From the NCBI GenBank assembly GCA_937927975.1, contig CALEZT010000216.1, positions 9,545-73,544 on the forward strand: DNA of 64,000 nt, read 5' to 3'. This stretch comes from an uncultured Phycisphaerales bacterium (lineage in GTDB: Bacteria > Planctomycetota > Phycisphaerae > Sedimentisphaerales > Anaerobacaceae). The translations under genes were made by a program, and so were the position numbers. A model generated the notes under the pieces. The model made no database searches. It saw nothing but the letters and a program-made list of their open reading frames with translations, and was not told the DNA's origin. Below, piece by piece: positions 1-7,115 of the stretch (position 1 is the first letter of the stretch; each line of letters begins with the position of its first letter).

Positions 1-1536
1 GCAGATCCCCAGCCGCACCAGATGCCCATCGATCGCGTCGAGAATCCGAAGGAACCGACGAAAGCAATCCGCCCGATTGGGCGAGTGGAACCGTCGTTCG
101 ATCGCGCTCCTCAGAAGCGGGCGATCCAGGTACCACTCGTAGATCTTCTTGAGGTCCGCCTCCCACTGGGCGGCTTCCTTCTCATGAGCCTGACGCTGGG
201 CAAAACTGCTCTCGACGAACTGGGCGGTCTCCGCGTCGGTCATGGACTGGCCATCGGGCTTCGGGAACTTCCGCTTGAGGTATCTCAGAAGGTCCTCTCG
301 TCGGGTCACCCGCTCGGGGATGAACGTGCCTGCCTTGTACTCCTGGTAGAACGCCTCGAGCGCGTCGTCCTTGAGCATGCTCCAGCCGGCGTCCATGATC
401 GCGGCGGCCTGCACGGTGAATTGATAGATGGGCGTGCTCTGGGAGTAGGCCTTGCCCAGGATCTCGACCGCGGCCCAGTAATCCCCCCCGGCGGCCTGCC
501 CGCCCGCCTGCGAGACCGCTTCAATCGTGTCGGTGCTCTGGGTGACAGCCTCCAGCACGGTGCGAAGGCCGCTGGCGGGCACGTTGTCGACGATGATCTT
601 GCCCATCAACAACTGGAAGCTCTGGCAGAAGCCCACCGGGTCCTGGGCGCCCGAGGCGGTGAACAATTTGCCGATCTGCTCGCGATGCGTCACAAGGCCC
701 AGGAGGATCTTGCGTTTGATCCCGCCGTCCAGCTTGTCGAACGCCTGTTTCTCCAGATAGTCTTCCGCGGACTTGAGCAGCTTCTCTTCGAGTTTCTCGC
801 GGACCTTTTCGATCCGGCCCCACGGGCGTCGGCTCGCCTCGTCGGCGATGGCTTCGGTGATCTCCCGCATCGGGTCGCGTCGGAAACTGATGAAGCCGCT
901 CAGGTGCGGGACGTGCACCACGACCGCCGAGCGAGTCGGGTCGTAGTAGCCGTCGAGGTAGACGGGCCCCCGGGCCGAAAGGTGCACGACGCCCACGTTG
1001 CGGGCGGTCGCCTCGGCAATCTGCTCGGTCGTCAGCGGCAAGACCAACTGCAAGTCCGCGGGCAGGTATTCCCCGTGGTCGTACGGAGCCGGCGGGGTGA
1101 TGTCGATGACGCGGTCACCCAGGACCAGACCCGCCTGTCGCGCCGCGTGCAGAGCCTCCGCGGACGGACCGGCGAGTTGGTCGGGCGGGACCGCCTTGAC
1201 CTGCGATTGCTGCACGACCAAAGCCACCTCCTGCGTCCCGGCCAAGGTGACGCCCGCCGACTCGAAACGCCGCTGGACCGGCAGTTGCGGTGGAACCGCC
1301 CTCGCGGGCAGATCGAACGGGTCTGCGGAAGACGCCGGGACATCCTGGCCGGACGCCGAAGGCGGAGTTGCCACCGATGGGCTCGAAGGCTGCGGGGCCC
1401 GCGACGGCTCCGGTTTCGGCGAATCGTCCCGACAGCCGGACGTCGCGACGACGATCGCCAGGCCAAGCAACGCGAGACTCAACAAATCCAATCGCCACGG
1501 CGTGGACAACCTGCGAACACCTGCAATCTCATGCAT
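1..1536 (-). CDS. Putative lipoprotein of unknown function (3' end outside window)
   Basis: I do not recognise a family. The frame is open for 512 codons from ATG at 1536 to the window edge, so the C-terminus is missing. The N-terminus has basic residues, a hydrophobic stretch and a lipobox-like ATSGC with the cysteine at residue 35, followed by a Pro/Ser/Ala-rich linker of about 50 residues. This suggests a lipoprotein anchored outside the cytoplasmic membrane. The rest is mixed alpha/beta with a charged, helical middle section (around residues 215-260) and no obvious catalytic motif. The start gives a sensible lipoprotein signal; a longer upstream frame hits a stop. A long frame is open on the opposite strand, but it has no recognisable protein sequence and is a high-GC shadow. 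The gene is divergent from the glycosyltransferase at 1763. Confidence 0.7.
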   Translation of the reverse strand, partial: MHEIAGVRRLSTPWRLDLLSLALLGLAIVVATSGCRDDSPKPEPSRAPQPSSPSVATPPSASGQDVPASSADPFDLPARAVPPQLPVQRRFESAGVTLAGTQEVALVVQQSQVKAVPPDQLAGPSAEALHAARQAGLVLGDRVIDITPPAPYDHGEYLPADLQLVLPLTTEQIAEATARNVGVVHLSARGPVYLDGYYDPTRSAVVVHVPHLSGFISFRRDPMREITEAIADEASRRPWGRIEKVREKLEEKLLKSAEDYLEKQAFDKLDGGIKRKILLGLVTHREQIGKLFTASGAQDPVGFCQSFQLLMGKIIVDNVPASGLRTVLEAVTQSTDTIEAVSQAGGQAAGGDYWAAVEILGKAYSQSTPIYQFTVQAAAIMDAGWSMLKDDALEAFYQEYKAGTFIPERVTRREDLLRYLKRKFPKPDGQSMTDAETAQFVESSFAQRQAHEKEAAQWEADLKKIYEWYLDRPLLRSAIERRFHSPNRADCFRRFLRILDAIDGHLVRLGIC

Positions 1537-1679
1537 CGGACCATCCTCGATGAATCCTGTCCAGTGTAGGGACGCACCAACCAACGTCCTGCTCCATGAT
1601 AGCGGATGCTCGAAGTCTGACAAGGGGCTGGCCGTCGATGAGCACCTGCGGATCGCCGGCCCGATGTGCCAGAATCGTG

Positions 1680-1708
1680 TTCAAACATGGACCTCGGGCC
1701 GCTATGAT
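1680..1708 (+). promoter_or_regulatory. Possible sigma-70 promoter for the GT39-like gene
   Basis: TTCAAA (1680-1685) and TATGAT (1703-1708) are separated by 17 bp, upstream of the ATG at 1763. Each hexamer is 4-5/6 to consensus. The site lies in the divergent gap between the lipoprotein and glycosyltransferase genes. Confidence 0.35.
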
Positions 1709-1762
1709 AGGGAAGTCTCCCGCGGGGGAGCATCGCTCCGGGGCATCTTTGCCAGGGTCTCA

Positions 1763-4057
1763 ATGGGTCGTGGTGAACAGTCCAAGTTCGACGTGTTGCG
1801 TCTGGCCTTTCTCATGGGCCTGTGCTCGATCATTGGCGTTTACCTGATCCTCACGACCACACTCATCACGAAGGACGGGGCGTTCTACATCGAACAGGCC
1901 AAACAGATCGCCCAGGACCCGTCGGGCGTGTGCAGGCGGTATCCGCCGGGATATCCGTTTCTGATCTGGGCGAGCCACGCGGTCGCGAGTCGGTTCGCAG
2001 AAGGGGATTCGCCGCTTCTGTGGGCGTACTCGGCGCAGGCCGTCACGCTGCTGTGCCGCGTCCTGACCCTGATTCCTCTGTACCTGCTGGGCAGGTTGCT
2101 CGTGGGCTCGGTCAGCAGCTTCTGGGCCCTGTTCGTGCTCGTGATCCTGCCCTATCCCGCCTTCTATGGCAGCGACGTGCTGCGGGAATGGCCGTATCTG
2201 CTGTTCCTGAGCACGGGATTGCTTGTGCTGTATCGGGGCCTCGCGACAGAACGCTGGTGGACGCTCGCGCCGGTCGGACTGGTCGCGGGACTGGGATCGC
2301 TGGTCCGTCCCGAATGTGCGCAACTGGTCCTTTATGCGATACTGGGGGTGATCGTCGCGAACAGATCCACATCTGTCGCAGATCGCCTGCACAGGCGGCC
2401 TGTGCCTCTTGCTGCGATCTCGTTGACGATCGTCGGGTTCGTGGCGCCGATCGTCCCCTACGTTCGCGCCGGCGGGGGCCTCGTGCCGCACCAGTTGCGT
2501 CCGGCGTCGGTAAACATGCCGCCGGTGGTCAGCGCGATCGGACCGGAGGCGGCTTCGAACGCCCCCGCGCAGTTCGAGACGCGAGCAGGCGAGCTGCTGG
2601 AGTTGCCGATCCAGGCAGCCGACCCGGACGGCGACCCGCTGACGTTCTCCTTGGCTGGGTCGCCGGTTGGATCGCGTCCGGTCTATGAATTCCGCTCGAA
2701 CGCCGCAAGCCCATTGTGGACGCTCGTCGAGGAGGAAAAGGACCGTCTGATCGAGCTCCATCGCAAGACCTGGCATTACGAGGGGATCGCCTGGTACGCA
2801 TACGCACGGCCGGATGCCAGAGCAGGACTTCTGCCGGTCCATCGCTTCTGGTCGCGCACGCACGGCGGGCACCTGTTCACCACGAGCGAATCGCAGAAGC
2901 AGGCCCTGCTCGCGGAATGGAGCCCCGAGCGGTGGGTCTATGAGGGAGTCTCGTTCTACGCGTTCGGCCGGGACGACCCTCCTGCGAACACGATCGCGGT
3001 CCACCAGTTCCTGGACCCGACGCAAGGGCACTCGCCGCTCACAACGCCTCCCGCACAGGACGATGCGTCTGGGGGCCTCGTCGCCTGGTACGCGCACCCG
3101 GCCCAGGATCCCCCGACAGGGGCGCGAATCGAGACAGGCGTCCTTCGCTGGCGACCTTCGCCGGACCAGGCGGGCGAGCACCAGATCACTGTCATCGTCA
3201 CGGATGGCGAGCTGTCATGCTGCCAGTTGATCCTCGTGCGCGTCCTCGACGCAAGCCCGGCCGGTCGGGACGCGCAAGGCTCGATCATCCCGGCGCTCGC
3301 AGGCATGTCGAGCTTCAACGGGGACGCGCTGCGATCCGTCGTGTGCAGTGTCCCTCTGGGCAAACTGGCGGTTGCCATGAAAGAACTCGCCAACGGCCTT
3401 CTCGACAACTTCATGATCGTCCCGGTCCTGCCCTGGGTTCTGGGCCTGTGGGTCCACCTCAAGAGCCGCGCCAATCGTCTGGAACGAACCCTGGTCCTGG
3501 CGGTGCTGGCTGTCGGCGCCGGTCTGGTGATCGGTCGAAGCGTCTGGTTCCCCTCCGGCTCGGCCCGGCGGTATTGCCTGCCCCTGATCGCCCTGACGAT
3601 CTTCTCCCTCCCGACGGGCGTGGACGTCATGGTTCGCGCGCTGAACCGCGTTCACGCCTTCGGCGGCAAGTTGGGGGGATTGGGCGTCGAGCGTCGCTCT
3701 CTGTGGTTCTACCTGCTCCTGCTCGGAGGCGTCGTCCTGTGCGCGCCCAAGCTGATCGGTACTCCTCTGCGCGCCGACAAGTCGGGCTACCGTTCCGCAG
3801 CGCGGTGGCTGCGCGAGAACACGCCGGCACACGCGGTGATTGCCGATCCGGATCGTCGCATTGCATTCTACGCGGGCCGGGAAGCGGTTCTCTACGAGCA
3901 GTATCCCGACTGGAGAAGGGCGGACTTCGTCGTCGCGATCGCAGGGCAAGCGGGTGTGCGAACGCCGAAGGGCTGGGAGCGGGTGTATTCGGTCGCGGTC
4001 GGACCGCAAGAGGCCAGGGAACTGATCGTCTATGCGCGTCCACCCGCTTCGCAATGA
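1763..4057 (+). CDS. GT39/ArnT-like membrane glycosyltransferase with inserted Ig/cadherin-like and DUF5648-like domains
   Basis: 764 residues. Residues 13-245 are a GT-C type membrane region that starts with a transmembrane helix. It is followed by an acidic first loop (KDGAFYIEQA) typical of dolichyl-phosphate-mannose/ArnT-like transferases, which move a sugar from a lipid carrier on the outer face of the membrane. Residues about 250-305 and 453-497 look like the two halves of one Ig/cadherin-like domain (DPDGDPLTFSLAG ... GVLRWRPSPDQAGEH). Between them are about three repeats resembling DUF5648 (for example HRFWSRTHGGHLFTTSES). After about residue 520 more membrane helices follow, then a C-terminal soluble part. 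The ATG at 1763 was chosen because the membrane domain starts right after it; the frame is open further upstream but encodes nothing recognisable. The fold assignment is by motif recall; acceptor and donor are unknown. Confidence 0.75.
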   Translation: MGRGEQSKFDVLRLAFLMGLCSIIGVYLILTTTLITKDGAFYIEQAKQIAQDPSGVCRRYPPGYPFLIWASHAVASRFAEGDSPLLWAYSAQAVTLLCRVLTLIPLYLLGRLLVGSVSSFWALFVLVILPYPAFYGSDVLREWPYLLFLSTGLLVLYRGLATERWWTLAPVGLVAGLGSLVRPECAQLVLYAILGVIVANRSTSVADRLHRRPVPLAAISLTIVGFVAPIVPYVRAGGGLVPHQLRPASVNMPPVVSAIGPEAASNAPAQFETRAGELLELPIQAADPDGDPLTFSLAGSPVGSRPVYEFRSNAASPLWTLVEEEKDRLIELHRKTWHYEGIAWYAYARPDARAGLLPVHRFWSRTHGGHLFTTSESQKQALLAEWSPERWVYEGVSFYAFGRDDPPANTIAVHQFLDPTQGHSPLTTPPAQDDASGGLVAWYAHPAQDPPTGARIETGVLRWRPSPDQAGEHQITVIVTDGELSCCQLILVRVLDASPAGRDAQGSIIPALAGMSSFNGDALRSVVCSVPLGKLAVAMKELANGLLDNFMIVPVLPWVLGLWVHLKSRANRLERTLVLAVLAVGAGLVIGRSVWFPSGSARRYCLPLIALTIFSLPTGVDVMVRALNRVHAFGGKLGGLGVERRSLWFYLLLLGGVVLCAPKLIGTPLRADKSGYRSAARWLRENTPAHAVIADPDRRIAFYAGREAVLYEQYPDWRRADFVVAIAGQAGVRTPKGWERVYSVAVGPQEARELIVYARPPASQ

Positions 4058-4118
4058 CGCCGCTGGCCCGAGAGTCCGCGGTGCGCCTTCACAGGGCGCC
4101 CCAAACCACAGAAACGGC

Positions 4119-4148
4119 ACCGGCCGCGGATGGGGGTCCGCGGCCGGT
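4119..4148. terminator. Hairpin between convergent genes
   Basis: A perfect 12-bp stem (ACCGGCCGCGGA and its complement) with a 6-nt loop lies between the stops of the GT39-like gene and the leftward PEP-CTERM gene. There is no strong T-run on either side, so it would be a weak bidirectional terminator. Confidence 0.5.
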
Positions 4149-4179
4149 CCTTCAAGGTAAGGGGGGCTTCAAATCTTTG

Positions 4180-4854
4180 TCAGACCCGGCGTTTGCGAAG
4201 GATCGCCAGGCCGCTGAATCCCAGGAGAACGATCGTGGTCGGCTCGGGCACGGACATCGCGCCGCTGAATCCGCCGGAGCCGACGCCGCCGCGGTCGAGC
4301 ATGTCCGCGAAACTGCGATAGCCCGAGCCGCTGCCGCCCGAGAACGCCAGATCGAAGTCGAGCGCGGGCAGGCCCAGGTGTTCGAGGATTGCCAGGGCCG
4401 CCGAACCCAGGGCGGCGCCTTCGTGCGTGACGAACAGATTGCTGATGTCGGCCTTGAACTCCGTGTAGCCGCCCGCGACGGTGCCCATCGTGCCCAGGTC
4501 GCCGACCGCCAGCGTTCCGGTCATATATGTCACGCTGTTGTCCTCGCTTTTGATCGTGATCTGCGAGCTGCCCAGCGGGGTCAGCGTATAGGGCGCGCCG
4601 GGAATGCCGCTGATCTGGAACGTCGGCAGATACACGCGAGCGCCGACCAGAGCGTCGTAGTTGCTGTTCAGGGCGCTGTCGACCACAATCGACTGGTCGA
4701 AGCTCAGGACACCCGCTCCATTATAGTACCATTCGCCCGCCGAACCGACGGCCGGACTGAAGGTCAGGACTTGCTGAGGAGTCACCGTGTCCGCGAGGAT
4801 CGGGCTCGTCAGGGCAGCAGCCACTGCGATCGCCAGGGTCAGGGACATTCTCAT
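4180..4854 (-). CDS. PEP-CTERM sorting domain protein
   Basis: 224 residues with an N-terminal signal peptide (MRMSLTLAIAVAAALTSPILA). The C-terminus carries the canonical sorting tripartite signal: VPEPTT, a hydrophobic helix (IVLLGFSGLAIL), then RKRRV. PEP-CTERM proteins are exported and processed by an exosortase in organisms that make exopolysaccharide. The mature part is Gly/Ser-rich and unrecognised. I chose ATG at 4854 because AGGAG lies 8 nt upstream; in-frame codons further upstream lack such a site. It sits 51 nt downstream of another PEP-CTERM gene and is probably co-transcribed with it. No exosortase gene is in the window. Confidence 0.88.
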   Translation of the reverse strand: MRMSLTLAIAVAAALTSPILADTVTPQQVLTFSPAVGSAGEWYYNGAGVLSFDQSIVVDSALNSNYDALVGARVYLPTFQISGIPGAPYTLTPLGSSQITIKSEDNSVTYMTGTLAVGDLGTMGTVAGGYTEFKADISNLFVTHEGAALGSAALAILEHLGLPALDFDLAFSGGSGSGYRSFADMLDRGGVGSGGFSGAMSVPEPTTIVLLGFSGLAILRKRRV

Positions 4855-4905
4855 TTCTTGTTCTCCTCTATCGTCATGGAGATCCTGCAAAAATCACGCT
4901 TGGCG

Positions 4906-5661
4906 TCACGCGTCCTGGACGCGGGCCTTCCTGCGACGTCGATCTGCGACGGTGAACAGCCCGCCCAGTCCCAGGAGCAGCGCGGTGGCCGGCTCGGGCA
5001 CCGCGACCAGGTACTCCTGCCCGCCGCAACTGACGAAGACCCGCAGGTCCGCTTTGGCTCCGCCGCCGGTGAGGCTGTGCAGCCACTTGTTGGCGGTCTC
5101 GAAGTCGAGGTTCTCGGCGCGGAAGCCGCCCAGGCCTGCGGTGCCGTCGATCGTGACATCCCACCCCGAGGCGGAAGCGGGCAGTTTCTCGTAGATGATC
5201 TCCCAGACCGCCACGGCGAACGCCTGTGCGGCCCGGTTGTCCTGAGCGGTGTAAGAGCCCGAGGCCCAGGCGGGATCGTAGTAACGGGCCCAAAGCTCCC
5301 GAAGATAGTTCGCCTTCGTCGTGCCCAGCGTTTCACCCGTGTAATTGTTGTACACGTCCTCGGGCATCACGACGCCATAAGTCCTGGTCGTCTTGGGCGC
5401 CGGTTCCTGAAGTTCGATGCAGAAACCGGGGATCGAACCATTCTTCCAGGTGTCGCCTGTACCGGTGCTGCCGGTCTTGTTGAGCATGTAGACGCCGGAC
5501 ATGGCGTCGAAACCATCGAAGCCTGCCCCCCAGAAGAGGGTCACGTCATAGGCCCCGTACGCGTCGTGGACGATGTCCACCGTGTCGGCGTGGGCGACCG
5601 CCACTGGCAAGACCAGGACGCAAGCCGCCAAGAGTATCCCTCGTGTCGTTCGCTCTCTCAT
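4906..5661 (-). CDS. PEP-CTERM protein with thioester-domain-like region
   Basis: 251 residues: signal peptide (RGILLAACVLVLPVAVAHA), an extracellular domain, and a C-terminal PEP-CTERM signal (VPEPATALLLGLGGL followed by basic residues RRRRK). The middle contains GFCIELQ and later AAQAFAVAVWEIIYE, which resemble the Cys and Gln-Trp blocks of bacterial thioester domains. However, the residue four before the Trp, usually Gln, is Ala here, so a real isopeptide/thioester is doubtful. ATG at 5661 was chosen because the signal peptide starts right there; 25 upstream codons are open but look non-coding. It is the first gene of a likely two-gene leftward unit with the PEP-CTERM gene at 4180. Confidence 0.85.
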   Translation of the reverse strand: MRERTTRGILLAACVLVLPVAVAHADTVDIVHDAYGAYDVTLFWGAGFDGFDAMSGVYMLNKTGSTGTGDTWKNGSIPGFCIELQEPAPKTTRTYGVVMPEDVYNNYTGETLGTTKANYLRELWARYYDPAWASGSYTAQDNRAAQAFAVAVWEIIYEKLPASASGWDVTIDGTAGLGGFRAENLDFETANKWLHSLTGGGAKADLRVFVSCGGQEYLVAVPEPATALLLGLGGLFTVADRRRRKARVQDA

Positions 5662-6063
5662 GTCACCACACCCCCATGTGCCCCGATCGCGTCCGGCGAG
5701 CCCATCGTGCGGGCGCACCGTCAGCGACCTATGCATCCGTTGGATGCCAACCGAATCCCATGGTGCTCAGAAGAGAAGGAGAGATTGTCGAGCACCCCCC
5801 ATTGAGAATCAGCCGCCCTGCGACGACTGATAAGGGTAGTTTACCCGTTCCCAAGGGGAAAATCAAGGAATCCGACCGCCGAATGGAGGTGCAGAACGCC
5901 ATGCAATCGCAAGACCCGCTCTGGGCATTGCGGAACATGCGATTATCGGAAGGGGTTGCGTCTTTTCCTGGGTCGGCGCGAAGATTTTTGTCGCCAGGCC
6001 GGACGATGGATGGTGTCCACGCGCCAGGACCGGGCCGTTCGCATCCCTGGGCCTGTGCAATGC

Positions 6064-6083
6064 TGTGGAGAATATGTGGATAA
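6064..6083. promoter_or_regulatory. Pair of DnaA-box-like 9-mers
   Basis: TGTGGATAA at 6075-6083 is the exact complement of the E. coli strong DnaA box TTATCCACA. TGTGGAGAA at 6064-6072 differs by one base and is offset by 11 bp in the same orientation. A weaker TTTCCACA lies at 6143-6150. Function is not shown; a few matches can occur by chance. Confidence 0.3.
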
Positions 6084-6465
6084 GTCGATTGTCTCACAGG
6101 CATTTTGTGACTTGCGGAGCCGTTTTGGATCTCTACAGGGCCTTTCCACAGATACACCCGACCTCCCATAGGGCATTCACCGGCCAGTTGCAGCACCATA
6201 AGTCGTTTTTAGATAACCTTTTACAGCCACCCTTGGAAGGGCACAATCGGCATCCACCCCCATCGGCAGGCTTCAACAGAAGATGCCTCTCCAAACCTCC
6301 CCTCTCCCCTATTTGGACTTAGAAATGATCCATCGCGGTGGAAAAACCGTTGAGAACTCTCCCCTTACGCTCTCGAACGCAGCGGTCGGAGCAACGGATA
6401 ACCCCTTGACACAGCACAGATTATGCGGACTTCCGACAAGCTCTGGAAAGAACCGATTCATTGGC

Positions 6466-6471
6466 TATAAT
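6466..6471 (+). promoter_or_regulatory. Perfect -10 box upstream of the lipoprotein gene
   Basis: TATAAT lies 40 nt before the GTG start at 6511. No good -35 hexamer is present at 16-18 bp. A separate TTGACA at 6406-6411 is too far away to pair with it. Confidence 0.35.
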
Positions 6472-6510
6472 TGACAGGCAGCCGGGTATGGGCCCAGTGA
6501 AGGAGAACTT

Positions 6511-7020
6511 GTGGACACTCGCGCATACGCCACTTTCGTCGTTCTGCTGATCGTCGCAGGGGCAATCGGCTGCGCCCGGCACACGTCGGTCGCCCGCACG
6601 GCCAGGCCCGTTCGCAAGGCCGCGCCGACCCAGATGCAATGGGGTCCTGCCGCAGAAGGATTGCAGTGCCGGTTGCGGCCGGTCAAACGAGCGTGCCCCG
6701 CAGGGGAATCGCCGGCTTTCAAGATCGACCTGCGCAATCGCGGCAGCAGGGTCTTTGCCTACGTCCAGAGCGACCGAATCCCCCTGGATCGCTTCGCCAT
6801 CGACGGCTCCTGGCGACCCTGGCCGGATCGAAGGCCGACCAGCGGCAAGGTCCTGGCCCTCGCCCCCGGCGGCGAACTCACCGATCTGCTCGTAACCCTC
6901 CCAACCAACGACCAACCCCATCTCCCGCCGGGCCTGCACGTGGTTCAGGTCGCCTTCTGCTTCGAGGGATTGGAGGTCGTCAGCAATCCTGTCGAGATCG
7001 AGATCCTCGGCCCCCGGTAG
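6511..7020 (+). CDS. Small putative lipoprotein, unknown function
   Basis: 169 residues. The N-terminus is a lipoprotein signal (ATFVVLLIVAGAIGC, Cys21 as the likely lipidated residue), followed by a basic/proline linker. The remaining ~120 residues look like one beta-sandwich, with alternating hydrophobic strands such as PAFKIDLRNRGSRVFAYVQ and LPPGLHVVQVAFCFEGLEVVSNPVEIEI. That pattern resembles Ig-like domains that describe wetting or binding rather than catalysis. It starts with GTG, supported by AAGGAG 5 nt upstream. No partner gene is evident; the next gene (MTHFR fusion) follows after 95 nt. Confidence 0.75.
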   Translation: MDTRAYATFVVLLIVAGAIGCARHTSVARTARPVRKAAPTQMQWGPAAEGLQCRLRPVKRACPAGESPAFKIDLRNRGSRVFAYVQSDRIPLDRFAIDGSWRPWPDRRPTSGKVLALAPGGELTDLLVTLPTNDQPHLPPGLHVVQVAFCFEGLEVVSNPVEIEILGPR

Positions 7021-7115
7021 CCGCACTGTGGCGGTTGAGCGGCGGATTTGGTATGCTTCTGTTTTCGGCTGCCTGGGTTGATGGCAGCCGGAGATGATTG
7101 GTTTTGGAGACGAGC

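Larger units (their letters stand above)
5662..6510. other. Divergent AT-richer intergenic region, no gene recognised
   Basis: About 850 bp between leftward PEP-CTERM genes and rightward genes. Short open frames exist on both strands, but none has a start context, codon pattern or protein motif that persuades me. It contains DnaA-box-like sites (6064-6083), a -10 box (6466-6471) for the next gene, and a small inverted repeat GGGTAnnnTACCC near 5840. AT content is visibly higher than in the flanks. Confidence 0.6.

Noticed and set aside
22..1569. Long plus-strand frame opposite the first lipoprotein gene
   Set aside because: Arg/Gly/Leu-rich, no domain or signal features, and the minus strand has a clear lipoprotein signal; it is a high-GC shadow.
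6064..6150. Replication origin
   Set aside because: Only one exact and one near DnaA box, and no dnaA, dnaN or other origin genes; kept only as a low-interest note.
5729..6199. 156-codon minus-strand frame in the long divergent gap
   Set aside because: No ribosome site, irregular codon use and no domain; counted as non-coding.
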